Part shown: piece after piece, positions 1 to 11,960 of the stretch
Numbering within the stretch: position 1 is the first letter of the stretch
Layout of the letters: the number at the start of each line of letters is the position of its first letter
DNA from: Impatiens glandulifera
Lineage: Eukaryota > Streptophyta > Magnoliopsida > Ericales > Balsaminaceae
Assembly: GCF_907164915.1 (NCBI RefSeq)
Contig: NW_025919311.1
Coordinates: 55,484 to 119,483 of the forward strand
DNA: 64,000 nucleotides
Direction: 5' to 3'
Program-made: the position numbers and the translations under genes
The notes under the pieces: model-generated
Seen by the model: only the letters and a program-made list of their open reading frames with translations
Told to the model about the DNA's origin: nothing
The model's database searches: none

Positions 1-744
1 ACGATTTGAGCATCGTTATGTTTTCTTATAACACGATATATGTATCGTTATGTATTTTGTAATTTATTTTGATAATTAGATTATTATAAATAACTATGTA
101 ATACAAATAAGAACCATGAAGTTCAAGGATGGAGATCCATTAAGGGTGCAAGCATGGAGACCAAAGAAGTTTAGTTCTTTATATATTTTTTTGCATCTTA
201 GGGGCCATACTAGGATCACAATTTTCATTGCATTGTTTTTATTTATAATAATTTTCACTAATAAATAAAAGACAATCAAAACTTAAGTTCCTAAAGAAAA
301 TTGGGGCAATGTCTTTCCGTGTCATGACCCATGAAGTTTATGGTTTTGGTTGGATAGGTTTCGCAAAAGCGAGGGTGTCTTTACTCAACCTTAGGCTCCT
401 GAGGATGAATCTATACGGGGATTCATAAACCTTGATACGGTTGTACCCAACAAGAAACCAAAATGCAAAGTTTTGGATCTTGAGGCATGGGGATGAATCC
501 TACATTGGATGTGGATCATCAACCAAGAATTATAAGAAGTTATAATTAGTAATTGTTACTTAACTTGAACACACAAGACCTAAGGCAGTGCAAAAGTACG
601 TTGAAGATTGTCTGTAATGGGATCTTGGAATCATTTTATTCATAAGGGACTATAAAAACTTGAATAAAATGTGCATTCACTTATTTTAAATTGTTCAATT
701 ATAAGTATTTTTCAAATTTCAAAACATAAACTGATTTGTATGTC
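1..744. other. Sequence upstream of the first copia coding region
   Basis: I recognise no gene here. The stretch runs up to the degenerate gag start near 745-780. It does not match the 3' LTR at 5637-6566, so the 5' LTR is either deleted or lies left of the window. No tRNA-Met primer-binding site is visible. Part of it may be the untranslated leader of the element. Confidence 0.4.
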
Positions 745-777
745 ATTTATATTCTGTAGAATATATCGAACGATAAT

Positions 778-3700
778 TTGAAATTCTCTCTGCGCTCAAT
801 TGTTGAGAAAAACAAGCTCAATGAAACGAACTTCCTTGATTGGGAAAGGAATCTGAGAATTATTCTCAGGTCTGAGGGATGTGATGACGTCCTAACTACC
901 CCTATCCCTACTGTGACTGGAACCTCATCAGATGAGGAGAAGGCAACATCAACTCGGGTGAAAACTGAAGCATTACCTGTTACTTGCCTCATGCTAGCTG
1001 CAATGGAGCCTGAATTGTAAAAGAGGTTTTTGCATTCTGATGCTTATACTATCATAACTGAACTAAAAATGTTGTTTCAGGATCAGGCAAGGATAGAGCG
1101 ATATGAGACTCACAAGGCTATACTTGATAGCAAGCTTGTGAAGGGAAAACCAGTGAGTCCTCATGTGATTAGCCTGACTAGGCTTTTCAAGAGGATGGAA
1201 AATCTGGGGACCCCATATGACCAAGAGTTGGCCACTGATATTGTTCTTAGATCCTTACATGATGGTTTTGCACCATTTAGAATGCAATACCATACGAATG
1301 GTCTAAAGCATGATTTAAATGAGCTCCATAACATGCTTAAAAATGCTGAAGGCAATATTATTGATGACAAGAAGAAGGAAGTTCTAAATGTCAACAATGG
1401 GAAGGGATTTAAGAAGATGGCTAAGAAAAAGAACAATAACCAAGGGAAAGGCAAGCAAGTTGCCAAACCCAAGGGTGGTGAGAAGGCAAAGATGGCTGCT
1501 GATCATGATTGTTTTTACTGCAAGGCCAAGGGACACTGGAAAAGAAATTGTCCCAAGTACCTAGAAGACAAGAAGAACGGGACTGTGAGTTCCACTTCAG
1601 GTATTTATGTTATTGAGATTATGACAACCGATGTTCTCACATTAAATAATGGTCCTACTTGGGTATTAGATACTGCATGTGGTGCTCACATTATTTCATA
1701 TATGCAGGGACTTAGAAATAAAAGACAAGTGAAGAAAGGAGAGATAGACCTGCGCATTGGAAATGGAGCAAGTGTTGCTGCACTTACCGTAGGAGATTTA
1801 AGTATATCTTTACCTTCTTGTTTAATATTAGAACTGAATAATTGTTATTATGTTCCTTGCATTACTAAGAACCTTGTTTCGGTTGCTGTATTACATTCTG
1901 AAGGTTTTGAATTTAGCATTAAAAATGGAAATATTTCTGTTTTTAAGAATGATATTTTCTATGCGACTACTCCAATGAGTAATGGACTCTTTGTATTGGA
2001 TCTCAAATCAGAATTGTATAACATAAATAACAAAAGACAAAAATTGAATAGTTTGAGTGAGGCCTACCTATGGCATTGTCGATTGGGTCACATTAGTGCG
2101 AAACGCATGAAAAAGATCCACAAAGATGGGCTTCTAAAAGACATGGATTTTGAATCCATTGATACATGTGAATCATGTCTGATGGGCAAGATGACAAGGT
2201 CACCTTTCAAAGGAACGTTTGAAAGGGCTACTGAACTACTGGGTGTAATACATACTGATGTATGTGGTCCAATGAGCACTGAAGCTAGAGGTGGCTATAG
2301 ATACTTCATCACATTTACTGATGACATGAGTAGATATGAGTATATTTACCTTATGTCACATAAATCAGAGTCCTTTGAAAAGTTCAAGGAATTTCAAAAC
2401 GAAGTAGACACTCAAAGTGGCAAGAAAATAAAAGCACTTCGATCTGATCGTGGTGGTGAGTACTTGAGCCACGAATTTGATCATCATTTGAAAACTGTGG
2501 GATAGTCACACAGTTGTCTACCCCAGGAACACCTCAGCTAAATGGTGTGTCTGAAAGGAGAAACAAGACTTTGTTAGACATGGTCCGATCAATGATGAGT
2601 TTTGTTAATCTTCCGGTATCCTTCTGGGGATATGCCCTCACTACCGCTGTACTTACACTAAATAGGACTCCGTCAAGAACTGTAAACAAAACTCCATATG
2701 AGATATGGACTGGAAAGGTTCCAAAGTTGTCTTTTCTGAAAATATGGGGATGTGAAGCTTATGTAAAGCGTTTACAAACAGAGAAGCTTGCCCTAAAATC
2801 AGATAAATGCTTTTTTATAGGGTATCCAAAAGGAAGTTTTGGATATTACTTCTACAATCCAACTCAGCAAAAGGTGTTTGTTGCAATAGATTGTGTCTTT
2901 TTGGAAAGAGAGTTCCTTTCCAACAAGTCAAGTGGGAGAAATATTCATCTTGAAACAGTTCAAGATGATGAAAAGCAACAAACTCAACAACAAAATGACA
3001 TGGATGATGTCGATGCAGAGATGATTACTTTTGAAGGCTCAGGGCCTCAGAACATCCAAGAACCAGAACAAGAGGATCTACAAACAGTTGTAGATCATGT
3101 TCCGGATTTAGTTGTTGAACAAGTTAAACTCACTCGTAGATCGAAAAGGCCAAGGGTACAACCAAGACGTTATGATGATTTCATCTTAAATGTAAGCCTT
3201 GATGTTCTTATGCTAGAACATAGTGAGCCTTCGACCTATAAGCAAGCAGTGACGGGTCCAGACTCCAATAAATGGCTTGATGCCATGAGGTCTGAAATGG
3301 ATTCAATGTTTGAAAATCAAGTATGGGACTTGATAGATTTGCCAGATGGGGTAAAACCCATAGAAAGCAAATGGATTTTCAAACTAAAAAATGACAAGGA
3401 TGGAAATGCATATGTTTACAAGGAAAGACTAGTTGCCAAAGGTTTTAGACAAATTCATTGTATAGACTATGACGAGACATTTTCACCAGTTGTCATGATT
3501 AGATCCATTGGGATAATCCTAGCTATTGCTGCATATTATGACTATGAGATATGGCAAATGGATGTCAAAACCGCTTTTCTAAATGGTTTTTTGGAAGAGG
3601 ATGTGTACATGACACAACCTGAAGGTTTTGAAGATCCAAATCATGCTGGGAAGGTATGCAAGCTTAAGAAGTCCATTTATGGACTTAAGCAAGCATCCAG

Positions 3701-4799
3701 GAGTTGGAACTTTCGATTTGATGAAAAGATCAAAGAGTTTGAATTCATTAGATGCAAAGAGGATCCTTGTGTTTACAAGAAGTTTAGTGGGAGTAAGGCA
3801 GCCTTCTTAGTCTTGTATGTGGATGACATACTACTTATTGGGAATGACATTCCGATGCTAGAGTCCGTAAAAGAATGGTTGAAGAAATGTTTCTCAATGA
3901 AAGACTTAGGAAAGGCCGAGTACATACTTGGAATTAAGATCTATAGAGATAGATCTAAGAGGCTTCTTGGATTAAGTCAAGGAACTTATATTGATAATAT
4001 TCTTACTAGATTCAAGATGCAAGATTCCAAGAAGGGATTTTTACCCATTCAACAAGGTGTATATCTCAGCAAGACGTAGTGTTCTAAAACACCTGCTGAG
4101 CTTGAGAAGATGAACAAGATCTCATATGCTCCTGCTATAGGATCTATCATGTATGCCATGGTATGTACACGTCCAGATGTTGCATATGCTTTGAGCATGT
4201 GTAGCAGATACCAATCAAGTCCTGGAGAAGCACACTGGAGTGCAGCTAAGAATATCCTGAAGTACTTAAGAAGAACAAAGGATGATTTCTTAGTATATGG
4301 GGGAGATGAAAAATTGATTGTACAAGGCTATACTGATGCAAGCTTTCAGAATGACCGAGATGGCTTTGAGTCTCAATCGGGTTATGTCTTTATCCTTAAC
4401 GGAGGAGCTGTGAGCTGGAAGAGCTCTAAGCAAGGTACTATAACAGATTCTACAACAGAGGCTGAGTACATTACTGCTAGTGAAGCAGCAAAGGAGGCCG
4501 TTTGGATGAGGAAGTTCCTAGATGAACTTAGTGTTGTTCCTAGCATTTCAATGCCTATCGACATCTATTGTGACAACAATGGTGCCATAGCTCAGGCAAA
4601 GGAACCGAGTTCGAACTCCAAATCCAGACATGTTATGAGAAAGTATCACCTTATTCGACACATAATCACTATGGGTGATATTAGGATGTGTAAGGTGCAT
4701 ACTGATGATAACATTGCAGATCCATTAACCAAACCTATGCCTAGGCCCAAGCATGAGAGTCACACTAGGGCTAAGGGTCTCAAGCACATTGGAGAATGA
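778..4799 (+). pseudogene. copia gag-pol polyprotein, broken
   Basis: This is one gag-pol reading frame in four pieces. The gag part contains a CCHC zinc knuckle (CFYCKAKGHWKRNC, about 1510-1551). Next come a retropepsin-like site (VLDTACGAH, where families usually have DSG or DTG), a GAG-pre-integrase segment (WHCRLGH, about 2070) and the integrase core (HTDVCGP to DRGGEY). Reverse transcriptase follows with YVDDILLIGND, then RNase H with TDAS and STTEAEY. Breaks: an in-frame TAA at 1018-1020, a one-base deletion just before the TAG at 2503-2505 that shifts the frame inside integrase, and an in-frame TAG at 4077-4079. No ATG precedes the gag segment in frame, so the start codon also looks lost. 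The RT active site is intact. Copies elsewhere in the genome could mobilise it only if they supply protein. Confidence 0.92.
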
Positions 4800-5636
4800 C
4801 TTTGAGTTTGCTTTTGTATTACATTATGTATTTATGAGTGTTAGACACCAGTTTTATGTTTGACTTGATGATTTTATGATATATGATATTTCATCCTTAT
4901 TTATATTGTTTTTATCGATATTGAATAATATGTCCAAATAATTCATTATTAACAAATGTGATCACCTTAAGTGTTCTGGTGAATGAAACCCCATTAAGTG
5001 AAATGAAGTTTTGAATTATTAAAAGTCTATAGTTTGAAATCATCAAATGGACATAGATGATTTTATAAGTTACTATATTGTAAGCTGACTGATAGCGTCA
5101 GGTTTCATGGGCTATAAGGACATGGAGATGTCTAGTCAATTACATATATGTGTATGGATGATACATGTAAGACTGACCCACCTTAAGACTCTCCAAAAGA
5201 GATTGTAGAGTTTTAAGTTAAACCATGTTTAGTAGATTCCTCAAACATGAGTATGTTGTGGCCTCACTTGATGATTGGTATTTCTTAGACACTTTTAAAC
5301 GATTTCCGTAAAAGGGAGTTATAAAGGTAGTAGTTGGGATTGCTAAAAATTGAGTGGGAGCCATAGTCATATAAGAATGGAGAAGTCCTCCTACTTCATG
5401 TATAATGTGATACATTGAACATGAATGGTGTCTCGGCCACTTGAAGAGCGAGAACTGAAAATGCATGGCCATGCTCGGATGGATTAATATGAATCATCCG
5501 TTTAATTGACAGTTCAAACTCAGAGTTCAAGAAACATATTTGATAGAAAGGTATGAATGTTACCATATCATCAAATAAGACATTAAGAGACAAAGGTATC
5601 TTATATTGCACACTTGTTAAAGGACAAATGGGAGAT
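4800..5636 (+). other. copia 3' untranslated region and polypurine tract
   Basis: This is non-coding sequence between the RNase H stop and the 3' LTR. It ends in a purine-rich tract (AAATGGGAGA, about 5626-5635) that is expected to prime plus-strand DNA synthesis. Short ORFs here have no recognisable similarity to any family I know. Confidence 0.6.
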
Positions 5637-6566
5637 TGAAGAAATTGTGTCCTTTAATTTAATGTGCAATGACTAAACTTGGATAGGACAAATTAACAGA
5701 TATAATTTAATCCGGTTATGTTAGGAATCGTAGTGCTTTGCTAGAAGCCAACTACGATTAATGGGTTAAACCTATAACTATTATAATCAGGTCCTATGAG
5801 GTCACACACTTAGAGTTGACCGACTAGATAAACGAGAAAGATGGTTAATTATTAATACATATTAGATATTATTAATAATAAGAAATATTATTTATTTGTG
5901 AAATAAAATAATATATAATTAATACATATTAGATACTATTAATAATAAGAAATATTATTTATTTGTGAAATAAAATAATATATAATTAATGGTTAATTAT
6001 GGAGTTAAGATTGTGAAATAAAATAATATATAATTAATGGTTAATTATGGAGTTAAGATTGTGAAATAAAATAATATATAATTAATACATATTAGATATT
6101 ATTAATAATAGGAAATGTTATTTATTTGTGAAATAAAATAATATATAATTAATGGTTAATTATGGAATTTTATTTTAATACAAAAGGATTCACTTATTTG
6201 CAAGAAAACGAAAGTGAATAGAGAGAGAATTGTTCCTCTTTTAAAACAGATTTTGCTATATTACGATGAGAACTCCAAGAGGAAGAAATCATCTTTTAAT
6301 CTAACAATTGGATTGCTTCCCCTTTGTCTTTTTCGTCCTAGCAGTCGAAAGTAAAGAGATCTAGTCGGGCTCGTGTGGACCAAGTAGAGGAGCAACACGT
6401 GGGGCTCTCGATTATTCATTACTACCAGATCTGATCTGGTTCACGCATCAAAGGTATATTTCTATAAACTATATATCATGATTCTATCAATTATGCATGA
6501 TCATATGATTAGATGTTCAGATTAGATCTATAAATTATTCCGCTGCGAACATCTAATTAACCAACA
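5637..6566 (+). repeat. 3' LTR of the copia element (about 930 bp)
   Basis: The LTR begins TGAAGAAATTGTG directly after the polypurine tract and ends CCAACA, giving the usual TG...CA ends. An AT-rich tandem repeat fills 5846-6166. A GC-richer stretch at 6300-6440 and the CGCTGCGAAC end resemble the 3' part of copia LTRs. There is no second copy in the window, so the boundaries rest on the TG/CA ends and on the adjoining ALY sequence. Confidence 0.7.
5846..6166. repeat. AT-rich tandem repeat inside the LTR
   Basis: Units built from GTGAAATAAAATAATATA, followed by ATTAATACATATTAGATA or by ATGGTTAATTATGGAG, recur about five times. The pattern indicates slippage or unequal exchange inside the LTR. 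Confidence 0.8.
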
Positions 6567-7053
6567 AAATGAACCAAAGAAGAAATAATAATCAAGAAGT
6601 TAAGTAGGTATCAGAGCTAATATTTGATTTCTAATGATTTCCATGCACTTTTGGATCTCCGCATATAGAGGGAGGTTTTGAGAACAGCATGGCTGCAAAC
6701 TAGTAACTGCCGAATCCAGTATATGAGCTACATCCGATTGGTGGAAACTAATGCACTTATACATTTGTTAACAACAAGTATATATACATATCAAACTTTA
6801 TTTGCATAATAATAATTTCATTTATTATTCAAGATTTTACCTAGATCATGAGAAGAGTTGCCACACAATGACTGATGAGTTCTGATGGAATTTGAGAATC
6901 ATTCTTGTCTGCCATATTCCTCTTTAACTTATCTTCATTTAATGAATCCATCACACTGGAAACTCTAGTATCTAGAGGGGTGATAAATGGCCGGATAGAT
7001 AGCAAACCAGTCATCTAGAAGAAGCATATTGCTTACATAATTTATAGTCTCTT

Positions 7054-7260
7054 AGGTAAATATATAGAAGGAGATTGTATTGGATCATCTCTCAATTACA
7101 TAAGGTAGGTCTCTTATATAGATATTAAATTAAACTTATAAGAAAACTAATATAATATAATATCGATATCATCATAATTTATTATATTATGATAATATCT
7201 TACATATATATTATCTTTATATTATTTCTCAAATATATTATATTAATTATATTTATTACA
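7054..7260 (-). repeat. 3' LTR of the TRIM-like element
   Basis: A 207-bp LTR, AT-rich, that matches 7973-8179 throughout with point differences. Its outer end (TTTACC) has drifted from the TTCTAACA seen in the other copy. Confidence 0.85.
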
Positions 7261-7745
7261 CCCCCGCAATCGAAGCAGGTGAACGATGTATGCTGAGATT
7301 TGATCGAAACTCTTCAAAAAGAACTCGAAGAAACCCCAAACAACGATGGTGTAGCAGCCAAAGGCGAAGAAGGTTCCCAGTCATAGTAGAAGCAAATGAA
7401 GATTCAAGCGCTACTGAGGTCGCAAATGATCCGAAAGTAGATGCACCAAAAGGAGACGACGATGCACTAGTTGTCATCCCAAAAAGAGGATAGGGAAAAG
7501 AACTAGCGACCGTTGATCCTAATCTTAATAAAGGAATGGAGGTTGTGGAAGTCGTTGTTTTGGTTAATCCAGATCTGAAAAGAGTAGAAGCTCCAGTTGC
7601 GCCAAATCCAAAGGAATGTGTGGAAGCGTCTGAAGCCGAGACACCAAATGTTCCAAAGGAAGGTGTGGAAGCGACTAAAGTCAAGGCACCAGTTGTTTCG
7701 AATCCGAAGGTAGTGGCACCACTTGCTCCAAACCAAATGAACTAG
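7261..7745 (-). pseudogene. FG-nucleoporin-like fragment inside the TRIM-like element
   Basis: On the minus strand this interior reads as a Ser/Thr/Ala-rich protein with many FG dipeptides, including FGASGATTFGF, SFGTFG, SFGFG, PLFG and PFGASTFGSF. Near the end the original frame turns Leu-rich, while the next frame continues as ATPSLFGVSSSSF, so one frameshift lies near 7370. FG and SLFG spacing of this kind is typical of nuclear-pore proteins such as the NUP98 family. I infer that a host gene piece was captured. Low-complexity coincidence is the alternative; the switch of frame that keeps the FG character argues against it. Confidence 0.5.
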
Positions 7746-7972
7746 CGAAAGCTAATGACGCTAGAGTTAGGGTTTGAAAAAGACATAGGAAATGATAAAC
7801 CGAACGACAAAATAAAATGAGGTAGTGGACGACGCAAAGAAGAATAGCGAAGAGGAGGAAGAATAAAAAGAAATGAACAGAGGTAGTAGAGTTTTATTTG
7901 AGCCATACATCAATGACTTAAAGTAACTATTGATGGAGGCAGTGGAAGACTATATTTTTGGCTCTAATACCA

Positions 7973-8179
7973 TGTTAGAATATAGAAGGAGATTGTATTG
8001 GATCCTCTCTCAATTATATAGGGAATGTCTTTTATATAGACATTAAATTAAACTTATAAAAAAACTAATATAATATCGATATTATCACAATTTATCATAT
8101 TGTGATAATATTATATATATATATATATATATTATCTTTATATTATATCTAAAATATATTATATTGGTTAAATTTATTT
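7973..8179 (-). repeat. 5' LTR of the TRIM-like element
   Basis: A 207-bp LTR adjoining the primer-binding site at 7960-7972. It contains an AT dinucleotide run at about 8106-8131. Its outermost bases have lost the expected TG. Confidence 0.85.
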
Positions 8180-9158
8180 TCTTGAATCCTCTCCGGAATA
8201 TTCTCACCTTGATTCATTGATAACATTGCCTGACAATATTAAAGAACCAATCCGGTAAATCAGTTAAAACTGGGTATAATAATTTTTTTTTGTTATATCA
8301 TTTTTCATGTTAGATTCAAAAAAATTAATTTGTATAACAAATGAAGCAATAAAATCCACATATTATAATATGGATCATGATCTAAAGAATAATATGGTCA
8401 TCTTTTACCAGTTTTCAAATAAGCTCAATTTAGGTGCAGACAGCCAAAAAAATATACGACAATGAATCTCCTCACCTACATAGCGACATCTACCAACGTC
8501 CTAGCTTTTGCTCTAGATCTTTCAACAACGTCCTTAACATGAAATTCGGAGTCCTGTATAGGGTTCATAGGATGATCACACAAGCTTAAGGAGAAATAAG
8601 TGCCCCTAAATTGGCTGCAGGTTGTGGCAAAGCTAATATAGAGTTCCCTTGATACTCATTTCATTGCCTTAAGCAGAAAAGAGATGAAGAAACCTGAAGT
8701 AATGTTGAAACATGTTTTAAGTATTACACAATTATTTTGATATTTCTTTCAAGGAAACACAATCACTTTTGTACATACCTGCTCATTAATTTCATTTAGT
8801 TAAACTATTATAGTAGCATATTGCTTCTTAAAAGGTTCCGAGGTCTCCAAATTGCTTCTGTTTTCTACCATGGTCATCATTTATGTGCCTCAATTCAGAT
8901 ACCAGTGCCTCCTGCAAGTTTCAAACTGACTTGTTAGCAAACTTCTAAAAAAAATGATGCTTCCAAATAATCGTTTGCAATGCATAATGAAACCCCTAAA
9001 GAGTAAAATGTTGTCAAAACCTTTTTTGTCAGATTACGAGTAAGATCTGCAAGTGTTTGAACGTCACATTCCTTTACTTGAATATGCACAAGTAATGATA
9101 GTTGGTAATTGGGGATAACATTGCTAGCTAGTTTAACTTCCACATTTACGAGAGCTCC

Positions 9159-9640
9159 CTGACAAGAAAATCACATAAAATGTTGGTCCAACCTTTTGAA
9201 GTAGTAATTTATCTATTCACAAATATCACATAAAATGTTGGTCCAACCTTTTGAAGTAGTAATTTATCTATTCACAAATATGATACAATTTTGATATGGT
9301 ATCCAAGCAAACTTATTTTCAAAATATGGTATAATTGAATGAACTAAATGATTTTACAAGGATACATCTTATGACAAATAAGAAAATATTCTTGTTGGCA
9401 AATCTCTATTTGATATTCTATCAACAAATGAGATACTGTCTTACTTTTAATTCTATTTAAAGAAGGTCATAAGAGTTGGATATTTTGCGTTGTACATGAC
9501 CAATTTATTGCAAGGAACTTGGAAATTGACTCTTAGTATAACTTTACGAGAATGTGAGTTGCTTCATGTCGTGATGAGACATATTCCAATTAAAAAATCA
9601 TCTCTTTATGTTCGCAGAAAAAAATATTAATAGATAATCA
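9159..9640. repeat. Flank of the ALY pseudogene with a short tandem duplication
   Basis: A segment of about 56 bp beginning CACATAAAATGTTGG occurs twice in a row (about 9171-9226 and 9227-9282) with almost no differences, next to the ALY splice acceptor. The rest of the stretch shows no exon I can recognise. Confidence 0.6.
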
Positions 9641-10935
9641 AACCTTATCTATCAATAATTACCGTGATTATTCGTACATGATCCTTTCAAACGCTATCTG
9701 TCGATAGATACGAGACATCGTATTTACACGATTCCGTCTAAAAACCTTATTTGTTAATAGGTATCCAAACATTGTCCATCGACAAGTACCGAGATCATTC
9801 ATACATGATCCACTAAAACCCTATCTGTTGATAGGTACGAAAAATCATTTTTACACTATTTCGTCTAAAAACCTTATTTGTTAATAGGTATCCAAACCTT
9901 ATCTATCGACAAACACACAGATCATTCATACATTATCCACTTAAACCCTATTTGTTGATAGGTGTGAGACATTGTTTTAACACAATTCCATTAAAACTCC
10001 TATTTGTCAATAAATCCAAAAGCCTTATCTATCGATAAGTACCAAGATCATTTGTACACGATCCACCACAAAAACCCTATATGTCGATAGCCTATAGGTC
10101 TTCAGCCTTATCTATCAATAAGCACCCGAGATCATTTGTACATGATCCTCCATAAAAACTCTAATTGTCAACATATCTTTAGCCTTATTTGTCAATAAGC
10201 ATCTGAGATCATTCGTACATAATCCACTAAAACTCTATCTTTCGATAGGTACGAGATATCGTTCGTACACGATTCGGTCAAAACCTTATCTTTCAATAAG
10301 CATTACGATCATACATACATGATCCAAAACCTTATATGTCGATAATTAACGAGATTATTCGTACATGATCTACCAAAACCCTATCTCTCGATAGGTACCC
10401 AAACCCTAGCTCTCGATAGGTACCCAAACCCTATCTCTCGATAGGTACTCAAACCCTATCTCTCGATTGGTACCAAAACCCTATTTCTCGATAGGTACCC
10501 AAACCCTATCTCTCGATAGGTACCAAAACTCTATCTCTCGATAGGTATACAAACTCTATCTCTCGATAGGTACTAAAACCTTATCTCTTGATAGGTACCC
10601 AAACCCTGTCTTTCGATATGTATCCAAACCCTATCTCTCGATAGGTACCAAAATCCTATATCTCAATAGGTAACCAAAACTTATCTTTAGATAGATACCA
10701 AAACTCTATATCTCGATAGGTATTCAATCGAAATCATATTTCTGAAATAGGTACTTCTCTTAATTCACAAACAAAAAAACCTTTCTATTGATATTTATAG
10801 TACCACGATCATTTATATATGATGGCCTTAAGAATTACCTATTATTAACCTTGATGTAAAGTTTGTTAACTCCCATAATAAACTTATATGTTGATAGTAT
10901 CACGATCATTTGTATATGATCTCCCTAAGTACTAC
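9640..10935. repeat. Satellite of CTATC...GATAG dyads, two repeat regimes
   Basis: From about 9640 to 10370 the array has units of roughly 50-60 bp. They alternate an A type (CCTTATCTATCGATAAG, then GATCATTCGTACATGATC) with a B type (CCCTATCTGTCGATAGG, then CGAGACATCGTTTACACG). From about 10373 to 10735 it collapses to 24-bp units reading AACCCTATCTCTCGATAGG plus TACC. The block at 10736-10935 is a decayed edge. Each unit carries a CTATC/GATAG inverted repeat, and the long units carry a second one, GATCAT/ATGATC. Confidence 0.85.
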
Positions 10936-11960
10936 TTGTTAATAAGCATAGTGACGAAGTTCATCAGATTTCACTAAAGATCTATTTGTGGAAAGCCTTA
11001 TGATTATGTACATATGATCATTGCTAAAACGTTACTTGTTAGTAACCCACGTGAAAAGTCACTAAACATTTCATGTCCTCTTTTATGTCTCATTAAGTGA
11101 CATTAACCTTAATCGTTTATACATAACTATTTATATAATTTGTTAATATTCACGCTTAATAGGAGTTGATTTTTCAAAAGTATGTGATTATCTCTATCCT
11201 ATGCATTTTACGAATACTTTGTTGAGATCTGTGAAACAGGTTTTAAGAAACTATTCTTGTTAGGATAGTCACCAAGGAAAGATCCCTGATCAATGTTTGG
11301 AAACACCTTGACGAATGCTACATACAACAACATTAGGTCACTCCAACATAAGCTCACTACATGCTCTATCTTTCCATCACCCTCAATAATATAAATTAGA
11401 TGAGAAAAACTCAGTGTTAAAATATCATACTTGAATTTGTGTTTTCAAAACTAGTTTGTTATAATCAAATTTGATTCGAGAGAGCACTCTGTAAGCACTA
11501 AAAACATACAAACCAATTTTATAAATTTAAAAATAATTATTTTGATTATTTTTAAATAAATAAAATCAAAATAATTAAAACCAAGTCTAAAACCTAATTA
11601 AATGATTATTTGGAATAATTATTGTGATAATTAAGTTATCTTTAATTAAAGATAATGGCCAAAATAAATAAAATAATTTAGTATAAATATTATACTCATT
11701 TTATCTCAAATTAATTTTAGAAAAAACAAAGGGATTAAAATAAATAATTTAAGATAAATGTTATATCCATTTTATCCCAAATAAATTATTTATTCAATCA
11801 AAATATATACAAAAATAAAATAAATTGACAAAATATATGTCATATTTATTTTAAATATTTTGTATAATTTTTAAAGATTTAAAAACAAAGTCAAAAGGGA
11901 TAAAGAAAAACCAATTTCAAACAAACCCTTAAGGCTAAATAAAAAATATATATTTGTAAT
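10936..11960. other. AT-rich intergenic sequence
   Basis: I see no gene or clear repeat here. Between 11560 and 11880, near-duplicate stretches of AAATAATTTA...TATTATACTCATTTTATC type suggest a small degenerate tandem repeat. Confidence 0.4.

Larger units (their letters stand above)
745..6566 (+). mobile_element. Ty1/copia LTR retrotransposon, 3' LTR only in window
   Basis: This element has the domain order gag, protease, integrase, reverse transcriptase, RNase H, which defines Ty1/copia. After RNase H come about 840 bases of 3' untranslated sequence, a purine-rich tract at about 5625-5636 and one LTR (5637-6566). No 5' LTR lies in the window. Its 3' end sits in the 3' UTR of the ALY pseudogene read from the other strand. 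Two in-frame stops and one frameshift make it non-functional as it stands, but the long uninterrupted frames between them suggest fairly recent decay. Confidence 0.9.
7054..8179 (-). mobile_element. Short non-autonomous LTR element (TRIM-like) carrying an FG-rich fragment
   Basis: Two direct repeats of 207 bp (7054-7260 and 7973-8179) bound an interior of 712 bp. On the minus strand the 5' LTR is the right copy, ending in TTCTAACA. It is followed at once by TGGTATTAGAGCC (7960-7972), a near-perfect primer-binding site for initiator tRNA-Met. The 3' LTR begins TGTAATAAAT after a GCGGGGG polypurine tract (about 7261-7268). The target duplication is tctta (7049-7053) against tcttg (8180-8184). 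Reading the ALY exon across with one copy removed restores a continuous ALY-like frame. No gag or pol is present, so movement would need enzymes from a copia element. Confidence 0.85.
6600..9158 (-). pseudogene. ALWAYS EARLY (ALY, LIN9-like) pseudogene, C-terminal exons
   Basis: ALY proteins are plant relatives of LIN9, a subunit of the DREAM/MuvB cell-cycle repressor complex. Consecutive exons of the C-terminal third are readable: 9021-9158 (ECDVQTLADLTRNLTKK), 8779-8911 (EALVSELRHINDD and SEPFKKQYATIIV), 8476-8693 (SRAKARTLVDVAM), 8185-8229 continuing at 6841-7048 (IPSELISHCVATLLMI) and 6600 to about 6757 ([19 protein letters not shown], ending at TAA 6600-6602). Most splice sites are preserved. 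Stops include a TAA in ATIIV*LNE, a TGA in CLRQ*NEYQGN, and a TAG where a terminal CAG codon is expected at two exon ends. There are frameshifts near 8870, 8560 and 6740. A short LTR element splits the fourth exon. No upstream exons were found beyond 9158. The call rests on recalled family sequence; a database search would settle it. Confidence 0.8.

Noticed and set aside
6605..6617. GGTATCAGAGC, which looks like a tRNA-Met primer-binding site just after an LTR
   Set aside because: On the minus strand it is the end of the ALY coding sequence (ILALIPT and stop). It lies about 40 bases beyond the LTR end, so a tandem retroelement is not needed.
7290..7745. Plus-strand Val/Pro/Glu-rich ORFs in the TRIM-like element
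   Set aside because: The element's primer-binding site and polypurine tract place its coding direction on the minus strand, where the FG frame lies.
8934..9143. 69-residue minus-strand ORF as a gene
   Set aside because: It is one ALY exon (9021-9158) read through its splice donor into the intron.
9640..10740. CRISPR-like array of 24-bp units
   Set aside because: Units are contiguous without unique spacers, and the sequence is eukaryotic nuclear DNA; it is a satellite.
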